From Anaerobacillus arseniciselenatis (lineage in GTDB: Bacteria > Bacillota > Bacilli > Bacillales > Anaerobacillaceae), in NCBI RefSeq assembly GCF_001865995.1, contig NZ_MLQQ01000021.1, positions 1-64,000 of the forward strand: a stretch of 64,000 bases of DNA. Direction: 5' to 3'. This document shows positions 9,416-17,900 of the stretch, one piece after another; position 1 is the stretch's first letter; every line of letters begins with the position of its first letter. Below the pieces are notes generated by a model that saw only the letters and a list, made by a program, of their open reading frames with translations, was not told where the DNA came from and did not search any database. The translations under genes were made by a program, and so were the position numbers.

Positions 9416-10135
9416 ATGTATTTTATCGATCAATTTCTATGGCTAATCTTTCCGTATATTACGTTAACGATATTTGTTGTTGGTCATATATACCGTTACA
9501 ATACTGACCAGTTCGGCTGGCAAGCAAGATCTAGTGAATTTTTGCATAAAGATCGAAATTTAAAATGGGGAAGTACGCTATTCCATTGGGGGATTATCCT
9601 TGTATTTTTTGGACATGTTGCTGGTATCCTCGTACCTAAAGGCTTCTATGAAATTATTGGGATTTCTGAACCTTTGTACCATTGGGGAGCGATATGGATC
9701 GGCGGTGGTGCAGGGGTTATCACGGTGGTCGGCGTTATTTTACTTTTAGTACGACGCTCGACGGTAGAACGAATAAGAAAGAACAGTACACGGAGTGATT
9801 TTATCGTTTTGATTTTACTAAGCTTCGTCATCTTGACTGGGTTTACAAACACCGTCGGCTATACGGCGACAGGTGGAACGTTTGATTATCGTGATACGGT
9901 TGGACCTTGGTTCCGTGGCATACTGTTATTTTCACCGAACTATCAGTTAATGGTTGGTGCACCTATCGGATTCCAAATTCACATTTTGAGTTCATTTTTA
10001 TTATTCGCTATTTGGCCATTTACTCGCTTAGTTCACATGTGGAGCATTCCACTGACGTACTTAAATCGTCACTATATTGTCTATCGAAAACGTAACCCGA
10101 AAAAAGCCTTTAAAGCAATGGAGCGAAATAGTTAG
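9416..10135 (+). CDS. narI: Nitrate reductase gamma subunit (cytochrome b)
   Basis: Membrane anchor of 239 aa with five hydrophobic segments. It oxidises menaquinol and passes electrons through two haem b groups to NarH. Histidines in transmembrane positions fit the haem ligands: FFGHVAG, LYHWGAIW, and the pair in IHILSSF...RLVHMW. RBS GGGGGAA precedes the ATG, 11 nt after the narJ stop. It is the last gene of the nar operon, followed by a strong terminator. Confidence 0.95.
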   Translation: MYFIDQFLWLIFPYITLTIFVVGHIYRYNTDQFGWQARSSEFLHKDRNLKWGSTLFHWGIILVFFGHVAGILVPKGFYEIIGISEPLYHWGAIWIGGGAGVITVVGVILLLVRRSTVERIRKNSTRSDFIVLILLSFVILTGFTNTVGYTATGGTFDYRDTVGPWFRGILLFSPNYQLMVGAPIGFQIHILSSFLLFAIWPFTRLVHMWSIPLTYLNRHYIVYRKRNPKKAFKAMERNS

Positions 10136-10137
10136 AA

Positions 10138-10182
10138 AAAAAGCTGTCCGCGAATGAAATTATTCTTGCGGACAGCTTTTTG
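10138..10182 (+). terminator. narGHJI terminator
   Basis: Perfect stem AAAGCTGTCCGC / GCGGACAGCTTT with a T-rich 3' side, directly after the narI stop. The symmetric A-run makes it usable from the minus strand as well. Confidence 0.9.
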
Positions 10183-10246
10183 GTTATTGATTAGGGTATA
10201 TTCGGACATATAGTCATTAACGGCCTCCACTAGCTGAGTTTGGTAT

Positions 10247-11722
10247 TTATTTTTGATCTTTTATTTGAGCATCTACAGACGAAAGTTGGTAGTCATCCCC
10301 AAACCCACCTTCAGGTTCTTTCAAAAAGAAGAGGCAATACAAGAAACTAATAAAAGCACCGAATGACAAAATAAAAAAGAACTGTTGAGGCGTAACGAAT
10401 GTGTAAATCGTTAAATAAATAACAGCACCGACGTTGCCGTAAGCCCCAGCCATACCGGAAATTTGTCCTGTCAAACGCTTTTTTACTAACGGGATAATCG
10501 CAAACGTTGCCCCTTCAGCACCTTGAATAAAAAATGAAGTTAAAACCGTTACAAATATTGCTAATGTTATTGGCCATGATGAATTAATAAATCCCATAAA
10601 CGCTAACCCTATTGTGATTCCAACAATGTATATAAGCATTATTTTTTTTCGGTTTTGCATACGATCTGAAAACCAGCCACCTAAAGGACGAGCAAGTAAA
10701 TTAACAAAAGCAAAAGAAGAAGCAATTAACCCCGCTGTTGTGAGTGACAAATCAAATGTCGTTAAGTAAAACAACGGCAGCATCGAAACAATTGCTAGTT
10801 CAGCACCAAAATTTGAAAAGTAAGTTGTATTGAGAGCGGCAACCGTTTGAAAACTGTAACGATCGTCTTCAGGTACACCTTTTCGTAAAATAGGGACGTT
10901 AACTCGTAACGTTTGAATAAGCTGGTATAAAAAGTTAAGCACTAAAAGCCCGATGATGACATAATAAGCAGTTAAATTAATAAAATCGAGATGTAATAGT
11001 CTCCAGGCAACGACGCCTAATGCTGCAAAAAGTGGAATTGTCCAAAGAATTAAAAGGATCATGTCTCCCCAGCTACTCACTTCTAATGCGGCAATTTTTC
11101 TCGGTGATTGATACACTTTTCCTTCCGGTGTGTCTGTTACTGTGAAAAAAAAGAAAATTGCATAAGCAATACATAGTACTCCACTAAATGCAATTGCATA
11201 CCGCCAGCCATCTTCGGGGCTAAAAAGGGAGGTCGCTATAAAAGGTAACGTCATGGCTGCGAAAGCTGATCCAAAATTACCGAAACCAGCATAAAATCCT
11301 TCAGCAAAACCTACTTTTTTCGGAGGGAACCATTCAGCGACGAGACGAATTCCGACTACGAAGCTAGCGCCTATCCCACTTATTAGTAGCCTCGCTACAG
11401 CTAGCTGTGCCCAAGTAGTTCCGAAAGCAAAAATAAAAGTCGGGATAGACATAATAATTAGAAGCAATGAAAAAACGATACGTGGTCCAAGTTTGTCCAA
11501 CAACATTCCAATGACCATTCTAGCAGGGATTGTAAGAGCTACGTTTAAAATTAATAAAGTAGAAATATGATCCATCGTCATCCATTCAACAGTTTCGACC
11601 ATCGTACTAGCCAAGGGAGCGATGTTAAACCAAGCATAAAAAGAAACAAAAAAAGCAAGCCATGATAAATGTAAAATTTGCACTTGCCGATTTTGTAAAT
11701 CCAAAAGCTCTTTAGGTCTCAT
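10247..11722 (-). CDS. narK: Second NarK-like nitrate/nitrite MFS transporter
   Basis: Membrane protein of 491 aa with about 12-14 hydrophobic segments. The nitrate signature of the NNP family is visible in GFAEGFYAGFGNFGSAFAA, and a second glycine-rich one in SGMAGAYGNVGAVIY. It is only distantly similar to the narK at 2232, so the pair probably represents NarK1-like and NarK2-like types, one often a proton symporter and the other a nitrate/nitrite antiporter. That assignment is inference. It converges with the nar operon and shares its terminator region. ATG with GGAGG upstream. A 10-bp inverted repeat precedes the ribosome site. Confidence 0.85.
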   Translation of the reverse strand: MRPKELLDLQNRQVQILHLSWLAFFVSFYAWFNIAPLASTMVETVEWMTMDHISTLLILNVALTIPARMVIGMLLDKLGPRIVFSLLLIIMSIPTFIFAFGTTWAQLAVARLLISGIGASFVVGIRLVAEWFPPKKVGFAEGFYAGFGNFGSAFAAMTLPFIATSLFSPEDGWRYAIAFSGVLCIAYAIFFFFTVTDTPEGKVYQSPRKIAALEVSSWGDMILLILWTIPLFAALGVVAWRLLHLDFINLTAYYVIIGLLVLNFLYQLIQTLRVNVPILRKGVPEDDRYSFQTVAALNTTYFSNFGAELAIVSMLPLFYLTTFDLSLTTAGLIASSFAFVNLLARPLGGWFSDRMQNRKKIMLIYIVGITIGLAFMGFINSSWPITLAIFVTVLTSFFIQGAEGATFAIIPLVKKRLTGQISGMAGAYGNVGAVIYLTIYTFVTPQQFFFILSFGAFISFLYCLFFLKEPEGGFGDDYQLSSVDAQIKDQK

Positions 11723-11742
11723 ATGTACAGCCTCCGTAAAAT

Positions 11743-11782
11743 ATAATTGTCCTTTTAGTTTTTTATTTAAACGGACAATTAT
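11743..11782 (-). promoter_or_regulatory. 10-bp inverted repeat upstream of the second narK
   Basis: ATAATTGTCC (11743-11752) and GGACAATTAT (11773-11782) are exact inverted repeats separated by 20 AT-rich bases. They end about 20 nt before the start codon, just ahead of GGAGG. The site could be a dimeric operator or a leader-RNA hairpin. Confidence 0.5.
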
Positions 11783-11793
11783 GTATTTACTTT

Positions 11794-11907
11794 AATGAAT
11801 TTCATCATTTAATATTATTGCCAATAAGTATCTATAAGTAGTTGCGTAAAGTCCACGCAACTACTTATCGTTTGATTTGGCTCAATTGTAAGTAGGAAAT
11901 TCATTCA
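11794..11907 (-). repeat. Palindromic ~115-bp element, copy B
   Basis: Reverse orientation relative to copy A. The ends AATGAATTTCATCATTT and AGGAAATTCATT are eroded, while the core AAGTAGTTGCG...CGCAACTACTTAT is intact. It lies upstream of the second narK. Confidence 0.8.
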
Positions 11908-11935
11908 ACTAGAAGCTATTTTTTAAGAATTTTAA

Positions 11936-11979
11936 GAGGGGCTGCATGAAAGTGTCTATCACTTTTCATGCAGCCCCTC
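11936..11979 (-). terminator. Terminator after the NSS transporter gene
   Basis: A 15-bp stem, GAGGGGCTGCATGAA paired with its complement, has a loop holding GTGTCTATCAC. On the minus strand it is followed by TTAAAATTCTT. It is the only hairpin between the NSS stop and element B. Confidence 0.7.
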
Positions 11980-12014
11980 ATTACTATTAAAATTTACGTT
12001 TTGTTATCTTAAAA

Positions 12015-13379
12015 TTATAAAATACCTATTGAATCCAAAAAGATCACTAATAGAACAACCGGTATCACGTAACGAATCAAGAAGCTCCATAATTTAAATA
12101 ATGGGAATTTATTTCCTTCTTTCTCGACTTCAAGCTTCACCTCATGTGGCTTCCACACCCATCCTAAAAAGATACATAATAGGAATCCGGAAAATGGGAT
12201 TAGCACTTGAGCCGCGATAAAGTCAAACAATCCAAAGATCGTCAGGTCAAATAAAGTTATATGTGATAATGGACCAAATGATAGCGCAGTGAACGCACCA
12301 ACAGTGGTAATCACTATTCCAGTAACTGGAGCTGCTACTTTACGAGAAAGATTGAACTTTTCTTTTACAAAAGCAACAACAACTTCTAATAAAGAGATCG
12401 CAGAAGTTAAGGCAGATACAAAGACGAAAAAGAAGAAAACTACTGCAAAAATAGTACCAAATGGCATATCAGTAAAAATATAAGGAAACGTGATAAATAC
12501 TAAGTCAGGTCCACGTCCTGGATCAATTCCATAATGGAAGACTGCAGGAAAAATAATTAACCCAGCTAAAATTGCAACAAAAACATCGAGAAAAACAATT
12601 CCTCCAGCATTCCCCACTATACTATTTTCGTTTCGTTTATAACTTCCGTAAGTAACATACATTCCAGTAGCTAAGCTTAAACTAAAGAAAGCTTGTCCTA
12701 AAGCTGCTAAGATAACTCCTGAATTAATTGCAGAGAAATCAGGTTGTAAGAAAAATTGTAACCCTTCTTGAGCATTTTCTAAGCTTGTACTTTTAAAAAC
12801 TAAAATAATTAATAAAACAAAAAGTGTAGGCATTAAAATGTTATTCCATTTTTCAATCCCTTTTTTCACACCTCTTAGCACAATTAATACAACAATGCTC
12901 ATTAAAAGTGCTTGCCATACAATCGGCATGATTGGATCAGTAATAAAACCACCAAATGCATTTTCATAATTTTTTTCATTGGCAAGTAGGTTTCCAGTAA
13001 GGGCAAGAATAAAATAATAAAGAGCCCAACCAGAGATCACGGAGTAGAAGGATAAAATCATAAAGTTTACAATGACTCCAATGAATCCATTCAAATACCA
13101 TTTTGAATTAGGTTGGATCACTTTATAGCTATCCATGGCATTGCTACGTCCTTTTCTCCCGATACTAATTTCACCAATGATTAAAGGCAGTCCGATAAGT
13201 AGGACGAATCCTAAATATAATAATACGAATGCAGCGCCACCGCCTTCACCAACGACAAAAGGAAACCTCCATATATTTCCTAAACCGACTGCTGAACCAG
13301 CAGCAGCAAGCATAAAACCGAATCTTGTTCCCCACTGTTCTCTAGGTTGGTTAAGGTTTGGTGTATTTCTTGTTGACAT
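12015..13379 (-). CDS. Sodium-dependent NSS (SNF) family transporter
   Basis: Integral membrane protein of 454 aa of the neurotransmitter:sodium symporter family (LeuT/MhsT fold). TM1 carries the diagnostic GSAVGLGNIWRFP motif, with the unwound glycine segment that binds substrate and Na+. About 11 further hydrophobic segments follow. Bacterial members take up amino acids using the sodium gradient, common in alkaliphiles. AGGAG precedes the ATG. It is a single-gene unit with its own terminator. The substrate cannot be deduced from sequence. Confidence 0.92.
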   Translation of the reverse strand: MSTRNTPNLNQPREQWGTRFGFMLAAAGSAVGLGNIWRFPFVVGEGGGAAFVLLYLGFVLLIGLPLIIGEISIGRKGRSNAMDSYKVIQPNSKWYLNGFIGVIVNFMILSFYSVISGWALYYFILALTGNLLANEKNYENAFGGFITDPIMPIVWQALLMSIVVLIVLRGVKKGIEKWNNILMPTLFVLLIILVFKSTSLENAQEGLQFFLQPDFSAINSGVILAALGQAFFSLSLATGMYVTYGSYKRNENSIVGNAGGIVFLDVFVAILAGLIIFPAVFHYGIDPGRGPDLVFITFPYIFTDMPFGTIFAVVFFFFVFVSALTSAISLLEVVVAFVKEKFNLSRKVAAPVTGIVITTVGAFTALSFGPLSHITLFDLTIFGLFDFIAAQVLIPFSGFLLCIFLGWVWKPHEVKLEVEKEGNKFPLFKLWSFLIRYVIPVVLLVIFLDSIGIL

Positions 13380-13612
13380 ATAAATTCTCCTCTCAACTTT
13401 CTAAGCTCTCTCTTTTTTTATTTGTCTACTTTTTACATATATTTTTCTATTAACCTCAAAATAATTAAATGGTTAAAAGCGTTAATGCACTAAAGTGTTT
13501 TAAGTAATTATTATCCTATCATAATTTTTTCGTGGTGACTAGCTATAAAACCACTTTATATCTACCTTTTTATACGTTGGATGTAAAATATTAGGGAGTT
13601 GGTTATTTGGAG

Positions 13613-13832
13613 ATGTTAAAAATTCATGATCAGCCAGAAGTATTTCTCGGTTTGGAGATGATGAACAATATCACCTTGAAACCGGGAAGATGCTTGCAAC
13701 AATATTTAAGGTTAAACGTTTATTTTCACTGTTGAAATGAAAACAGGAGAATTCGAACTCATTTACGAGTATTATTATAGATCGTATAAGATAACTTCAA
13801 TCAATAAATTACTATCACAAAAAACTCGGTAA
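13613..13832 (+). pseudogene. Decayed small gene with two frameshifts
   Basis: Three overlapping frames give consecutive protein-like stretches: MLKIHDQPEVFLG from ATG 13613, then GDDEQYHLETGKMLATIFKV ending at the TGA at 13738, then FTVEMKTGEFELIYEYYY continuing as RSYKITSINKLL to the TAA at 13830. A protein of about 70 aa would result if two indels were repaired. I do not recognise the family. The rest of the 570-nt gap (13380-13612 and 13833-13950) is AT-rich upstream sequence of the two flanking transporters with nothing else recognised. Confidence 0.4.
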
Positions 13833-13950
13833 TATCGCCATTTATCCCTTTTTCCTTTTTATAAAATTTATGGTTTAATTAAATGACGAACTGTTCGTAC
13901 AGAATACACTTTACAAACAATAAAAGGTTTATGGAAGGAAGTGTCATGTT

Positions 13951-15486
13951 TTGGATAAAAGTGACAGGTCGATTTTTAAAATATCCGTTGCTATTGCAAC
14001 AGTTTTCGTATTAATAGGGATTTTAATTCCCACCCAATTAGGTCAAGCGATGGGAGTAGCACAAAGCTTTATGCTTGAATCTTTTGGTTGGTATTATCAG
14101 CTAGTCGCTACATTTTTCCTCGTTTTTGCGATTTTTATGATCTTTAGTAAGTATGGAAAAATAAAACTTGGAAAACCTGACTCTAAACCTGAGTATAGTC
14201 GTCCAACTTGGTTTGCGATGTTATTCTCTGCAGGAATGGGGATTGGGTTACTTTTTTACGGAGTTTCAGAACCGATTGCCCACTTTGCGGCTCCACCAAT
14301 GGGAGATGGAAGCACAGAACAATCAGTCATTGTCGGAATGCGTTATACGTGGTTACATTGGGGATTACATGCATGGGCAATTTATGCGATTGTTGCATTA
14401 GCACTTGCATATCAAAAGTTTAGAAAAGGCGCACCTGGATTAATGAGTGCAACACTTTATCCTGTGCTTGGTGAAAAGGTGAAAGGTCCAATCGGTCAAA
14501 CGGTCGATGTTGTAGCTGTATTTGCGACTTTGTTTGGAGTAGCAGCCTCTTTAGGGCTAGGTTCTCAACAAATAAACGCAGGCTTAGAATATCTTGTCGG
14601 TATTCCTAATAACTTTATGGTTCAAATGATGATCATGGGAATCATAACAGTTCTTTTCATCATCTCAGCAAACACAGGTCTTTCACGAGGAATTAAGATA
14701 TTAAGTAATGTCAATATGTCTTTAGCTACGATATTACTTTTTGCAATGCTGATCCTCGGACCTACATTATTTTTACTTAACTTGTTTACAACTAGTTTAG
14801 GAAGCTATGTACAAAATGTTGCTTTAATGGGATTACGCTTGTCACCATTTGAAAATAGCGAAGCTGCCTTTACTCAAGGCTGGACGGTCTTTTACTGGGC
14901 ATGGTGGATTTCATGGACACCATTTGTTGGGATGTTCATTGCCCGCGTTTCAAAAGGAAGAACAATTAGAGAGTTTACTGTAGCAGTTCTTCTAGTTCCA
15001 ACGGTTGTTTGTGCGCTTTGGTTTACTGTTTTCGGAGGCACAGGTATTTACTTAGAACTTGTTCAAGGACTGAATGTTTCTGGTCAAGGATTAGAAACCG
15101 CCTTATTCTACGTGTATCAAAACTTACCGTTCGGAATTGTTTTATCGATTTTAACAGTCGCCTTAATTACGACATTCTTTGTTACTTCAGCAGATTCAGC
15201 TACGTTTGTTTTAGGAATGCTGACGACTGGCGGTAAGTTAAATCCGTCAAACCGTGTCAAAGTAACTTGGGGAGTTATTTTAGTAGCATCAACGTTAGTA
15301 CTGATGGCATCCGGTGGATTGGCTGGTTTACAAACCGCGATCATCGTGAGTGCATTGCCACTTACCTTTATAGTATTAGTGATGTGCTACGGTTTAGTTA
15401 AAGCACTAAATCAAGATTTAAAAGAGCAAAAGAATGAAATCGCTCGAAAAAAAGAGAAAAAACTAGCTGATAAAACGGCTAGTTAA
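13951..15486 (+). CDS. BCCT family transporter (glycine betaine/choline type)
   Basis: Membrane protein of 511 aa with about 12 hydrophobic segments. Family motifs are clear: GMGIGLLFYGVSEPIAHF, and the TM8 tryptophan motif in FYWAWWISWTPFVGMF. BCCT carriers import betaine, choline or carnitine with Na+ or H+ and serve osmoprotection. TTG start at 13951 with GGAAGGAAG upstream; the ATG at 13946 is out of frame. The C-terminal tail is charged and rich in Lys/Glu (EQKNEIARKKEKKLADK), as in osmosensing members. The last codons lie inside a short tandem duplication that continues past the stop. Confidence 0.92.
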   Translation: MDKSDRSIFKISVAIATVFVLIGILIPTQLGQAMGVAQSFMLESFGWYYQLVATFFLVFAIFMIFSKYGKIKLGKPDSKPEYSRPTWFAMLFSAGMGIGLLFYGVSEPIAHFAAPPMGDGSTEQSVIVGMRYTWLHWGLHAWAIYAIVALALAYQKFRKGAPGLMSATLYPVLGEKVKGPIGQTVDVVAVFATLFGVAASLGLGSQQINAGLEYLVGIPNNFMVQMMIMGIITVLFIISANTGLSRGIKILSNVNMSLATILLFAMLILGPTLFLLNLFTTSLGSYVQNVALMGLRLSPFENSEAAFTQGWTVFYWAWWISWTPFVGMFIARVSKGRTIREFTVAVLLVPTVVCALWFTVFGGTGIYLELVQGLNVSGQGLETALFYVYQNLPFGIVLSILTVALITTFFVTSADSATFVLGMLTTGGKLNPSNRVKVTWGVILVASTLVLMASGGLAGLQTAIIVSALPLTFIVLVMCYGLVKALNQDLKEQKNEIARKKEKKLADKTAS

Positions 15487-15541
15487 CTGATAAACGAATA
15501 GTTAGCTAATAAAACGGCTAGTTTGCGAATAAACGAATAGT
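15471..15541 (+). repeat. Tandem duplication over the BCCT gene end
   Basis: The words AAAACGGCTAGTT and GATAAACGAATAGT occur twice in the same order with a period of about 37 bp, once overlapping the final codons and stop of the BCCT gene and once just after it. Confidence 0.6.
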
Positions 15542-15550
15542 CAATATAGG

Positions 15551-15588
15551 AAAGCTACTATCCATGGTTGGGTGGTAGTTTTTTTGTT
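15551..15588 (+). terminator. Terminator of the BCCT gene
   Basis: CTACTATCC pairs with GGGTGGTAG (with G-U pairs) over a short loop and is followed by seven T. Confidence 0.75.
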
Positions 15589-15610
15589 TTGTTAAAAACG
15601 GGTACTAGTG

Positions 15611-15816
15611 GTCGTGCAAAAAAATCAGGAAAATCGCAAGTATAAAGGGAAGAATCGCAAGAAAAAAGCAAAAATCGCAAATGAAATTAGAGAAACTCAA
15701 TTAAAGATCCCACTCATGAGGTGTTGTGCAAAAAAACAGAGAAAATCGCAAGTATAAAGAGGAGAATCGCAAGTGAAAAACAAAAACCGCAAATAAAATC
15801 AGAGAAACTCAATAAA
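15611..15816 (+). repeat. Intergenic tandem repeat built from AATCGCAA words
   Basis: Two copies of about 95-110 bp (from 15611 and about 15723) share GTGCAAAAAAA, AAAATCGCAAGTATAAAG, GAATCGCAAG and AGAGAAACTCAAT. Inside each copy the word ATCGCAA recurs about every 20 bp. No ORF. Confidence 0.75.
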
Positions 15817-15839
15817 GAGCACCTCCTCTAAGGTGCTCT
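15816..15839 (-). terminator. Terminator of the PLD-family gene
   Basis: AGAGCACCT / AGGTGCTCT is a perfect 9-bp stem with a 6-nt loop. On the minus strand it is followed by TTATTGAGTTT, fitting termination of the gene ending at 15920. Confidence 0.75.
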
Positions 15840-15919
15840 CGTAGATATTTGTAAAAAAATAACTCTCATATGGGTGCTCCAGTTAACATCTGTCAAGAAG
15901 CCTCTAAAATACTCTCCTC

Positions 15920-17338
15920 TTACAACATAAAATCAAAAAATCTCGTCACCTTAGAAAGAAGGTGAGTAACTACTTTTTTCAACAATGATACTTCACCAGC
16001 ATCAACATGGTCGCTGTCTTCATAAGAATAAACTTCTTTTACGAGTAAACTATTACATAAATGGTGCTTCTTTATTTCTTTTTCAAGTTGCGTAGCTAAC
16101 TCTTCACTATCAATGACTACCATCGTTTCGGTACTTAAAAAACTACTGCGATGATCGATATTAAATGATCCGATCACATTAATTCTATTATCAATGACCA
16201 ATGTTTTTCCGTGAATTGACCTTGGTCCTTGATATTCATATATGTTTATCCCAGAGTCAACGAGCATCTTTCGATTATTCAAATAGCCTGAAAAAGCAAG
16301 CACATTCGGCGTTGCTGAAAGTGAGTTGGTCGATATCGTAATCTCGGGAGCCGAAACCGCTTGTTTGTCTACATAAGCTAGCATCTCTTTTGTAGGTATA
16401 ACATATGGACTTTGGACCAAAATTGACTTTTCTGCATCTTCGAGTAGGTTAGTGATATTTGCCCAAACATTAGGCTCCTTATTGAAACGTTGAATTCCGT
16501 TATGAAGTAACGTTATTTTATTTGTAGGTATCGATTTTTCATGCCAATTAAATGAGTTGATGAAAAGTTCGGGATGCGACTGCTTCATTTCAACTAAATT
16601 GTCTTTTAGAGCAGTTGTTTTTTTATCGCCACGTGAAAGCTGAGCTCGGTTTAGTTGCTCTATCGGACTTTTTGAAAATTCGTGCTGCCATACAAGACTG
16701 AAATAGTCATTTAATTGATGAAGAACACTGTCAGGAGAAGTATTTAGTTGTTGGTTTATTATAACGACATCACGGTCATGGACAGTGTCATCGTCAGTTG
16801 TAAAATATTTATCACCAATGTTCCTTCCGCCAATCATCGCCATGTTATCATCCCTAATCATTATTTTATCGTGAAGGCGGTTATTCCAAGTCCACGGTTG
16901 CAGTAACGAGAAAGGTTCATAAAATTTCAATTCAATATTTGGATGGTTATAAAACGCATACTGGACGTCACGCATAGGACCTCTTAAATTATGAAACATC
17001 CCATCAAGTAACACCCGCACTTGTACCCCACGGTCCGCAGCTTCGATGATCGATCCAAAAATAATTTCAGTTGAAAAGCCACGATGAATAGTGTGGGAAG
17101 TTATATCTAAGGTTTCCTCTGCTTTTTCGATAAAGCTAATGCGAGCAATCAACGCTTCATAATTATCCTCTAGAAGGACAACTCGATCTGTTGACTGTTG
17201 TTCGTGAAAAAAATCGCCCGCGGAATAGGTATCGGTTGTAGTTTGTTGATAAAAATTGAAAATAACTACGCCAAAAATTAAACCGTATAAGGTAAAAGTA
17301 AGCGCAACTGCAATCGTCACCTTTAATACCGACTTCAT
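15920..17338 (-). CDS. Phospholipase D-like protein, cardiolipin synthase type
   Basis: 472 aa from the ATG at 17338; an in-frame GTG at 17347 is possible. One N-terminal hydrophobic segment (about residues 6-28) anchors it in the membrane with the catalytic part outside or at the surface. Two complete HKD motifs are visible: HDKIMIRD (H156, K158, D163) and HGKTLVID near residue 390, each followed by GG(R)N or GSFN. Two HKD half-sites form one PLD active site. Lacking the usual two TM helices, it resembles ClsC/YmdC-type enzymes more than ClsA. Phosphatidyl transfer is expected, but other phosphodiesters cannot be excluded. Single-gene unit. Confidence 0.8.
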   Translation of the reverse strand: MKSVLKVTIAVALTFTLYGLIFGVVIFNFYQQTTTDTYSAGDFFHEQQSTDRVVLLEDNYEALIARISFIEKAEETLDITSHTIHRGFSTEIIFGSIIEAADRGVQVRVLLDGMFHNLRGPMRDVQYAFYNHPNIELKFYEPFSLLQPWTWNNRLHDKIMIRDDNMAMIGGRNIGDKYFTTDDDTVHDRDVVIINQQLNTSPDSVLHQLNDYFSLVWQHEFSKSPIEQLNRAQLSRGDKKTTALKDNLVEMKQSHPELFINSFNWHEKSIPTNKITLLHNGIQRFNKEPNVWANITNLLEDAEKSILVQSPYVIPTKEMLAYVDKQAVSAPEITISTNSLSATPNVLAFSGYLNNRKMLVDSGINIYEYQGPRSIHGKTLVIDNRINVIGSFNIDHRSSFLSTETMVVIDSEELATQLEKEIKKHHLCNSLLVKEVYSYEDSDHVDAGEVSLLKKVVTHLLSKVTRFFDFML

Positions 17339-17537
17339 CTGTCCCACCCCATTTAGCGAGAATTCAACGATGCTATTATATAAGTATAATTTTTCGTTGA
17401 AGTTTAGAACTTATTTAGGGAGGGACATAATTTTTAAAATGATGAGAGAATTCGTTGGGCGCCAGTTTTTAACAGTGTTAAACAGCTTCTAGAGGGAATT
17501 CTATAACTGAAGTTGTAATGAAAGGGAGGTCAAAACA

Positions 17538-17660
17538 ATGAGAAAAGAGCTTGAACAAGCGGTTGAACATGCGAATGAAAATAACCCTAGTTCTCGTAAA
17601 GGTGGTAAACCAAGCACCTCGAAAAAAACGAAAATGAAGAAGACAAATAGACATAGTTAA
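17538..17660 (+). CDS. Small basic protein, 40 aa
   Basis: ATG preceded by AAAGGGAGGT at good spacing. The product starts MRKELEQAVEHANENN and ends in a lysine/serine-rich tail (KKTKMKKTNRHS). There is no signal peptide or membrane segment. A terminator follows 17 nt after the stop, so this is a complete monocistronic unit. It resembles small spore or nucleic-acid-binding proteins in composition only; I do not recognise the family. Confidence 0.65.
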   Translation: MRKELEQAVEHANENNPSSRKGGKPSTSKKTKMKKTNRHS

Positions 17661-17677
17661 ATGTAGAAGTTAAGATG

Positions 17678-17712
17678 AAAGGTTCTCTCTGCTCATGGAG
17701 GGGACCTTTTTG
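17678..17712 (+). terminator. Terminator of the 40-aa gene
   Basis: AAAGGTTCTCTCT pairs with GAGGGGACCTTT over a short loop, followed by a T run. Confidence 0.8.
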
Positions 17713-17900
17713 TTTAGGGGAAGTGGTAAACAAAACCGTAAAATTAGAGGGTGTTGCACGATTTAATACGCAGTTTTTTTCCGAAAATGTCGCACAGCCA
17801 ATATGCTCGCTCACTATTTACGCTTCAATATATATTTGTTATATTAATTAAGTAAATTTAGTCAGGCGAAATAATTTGTACAAGATATGGGGGAGTATTG

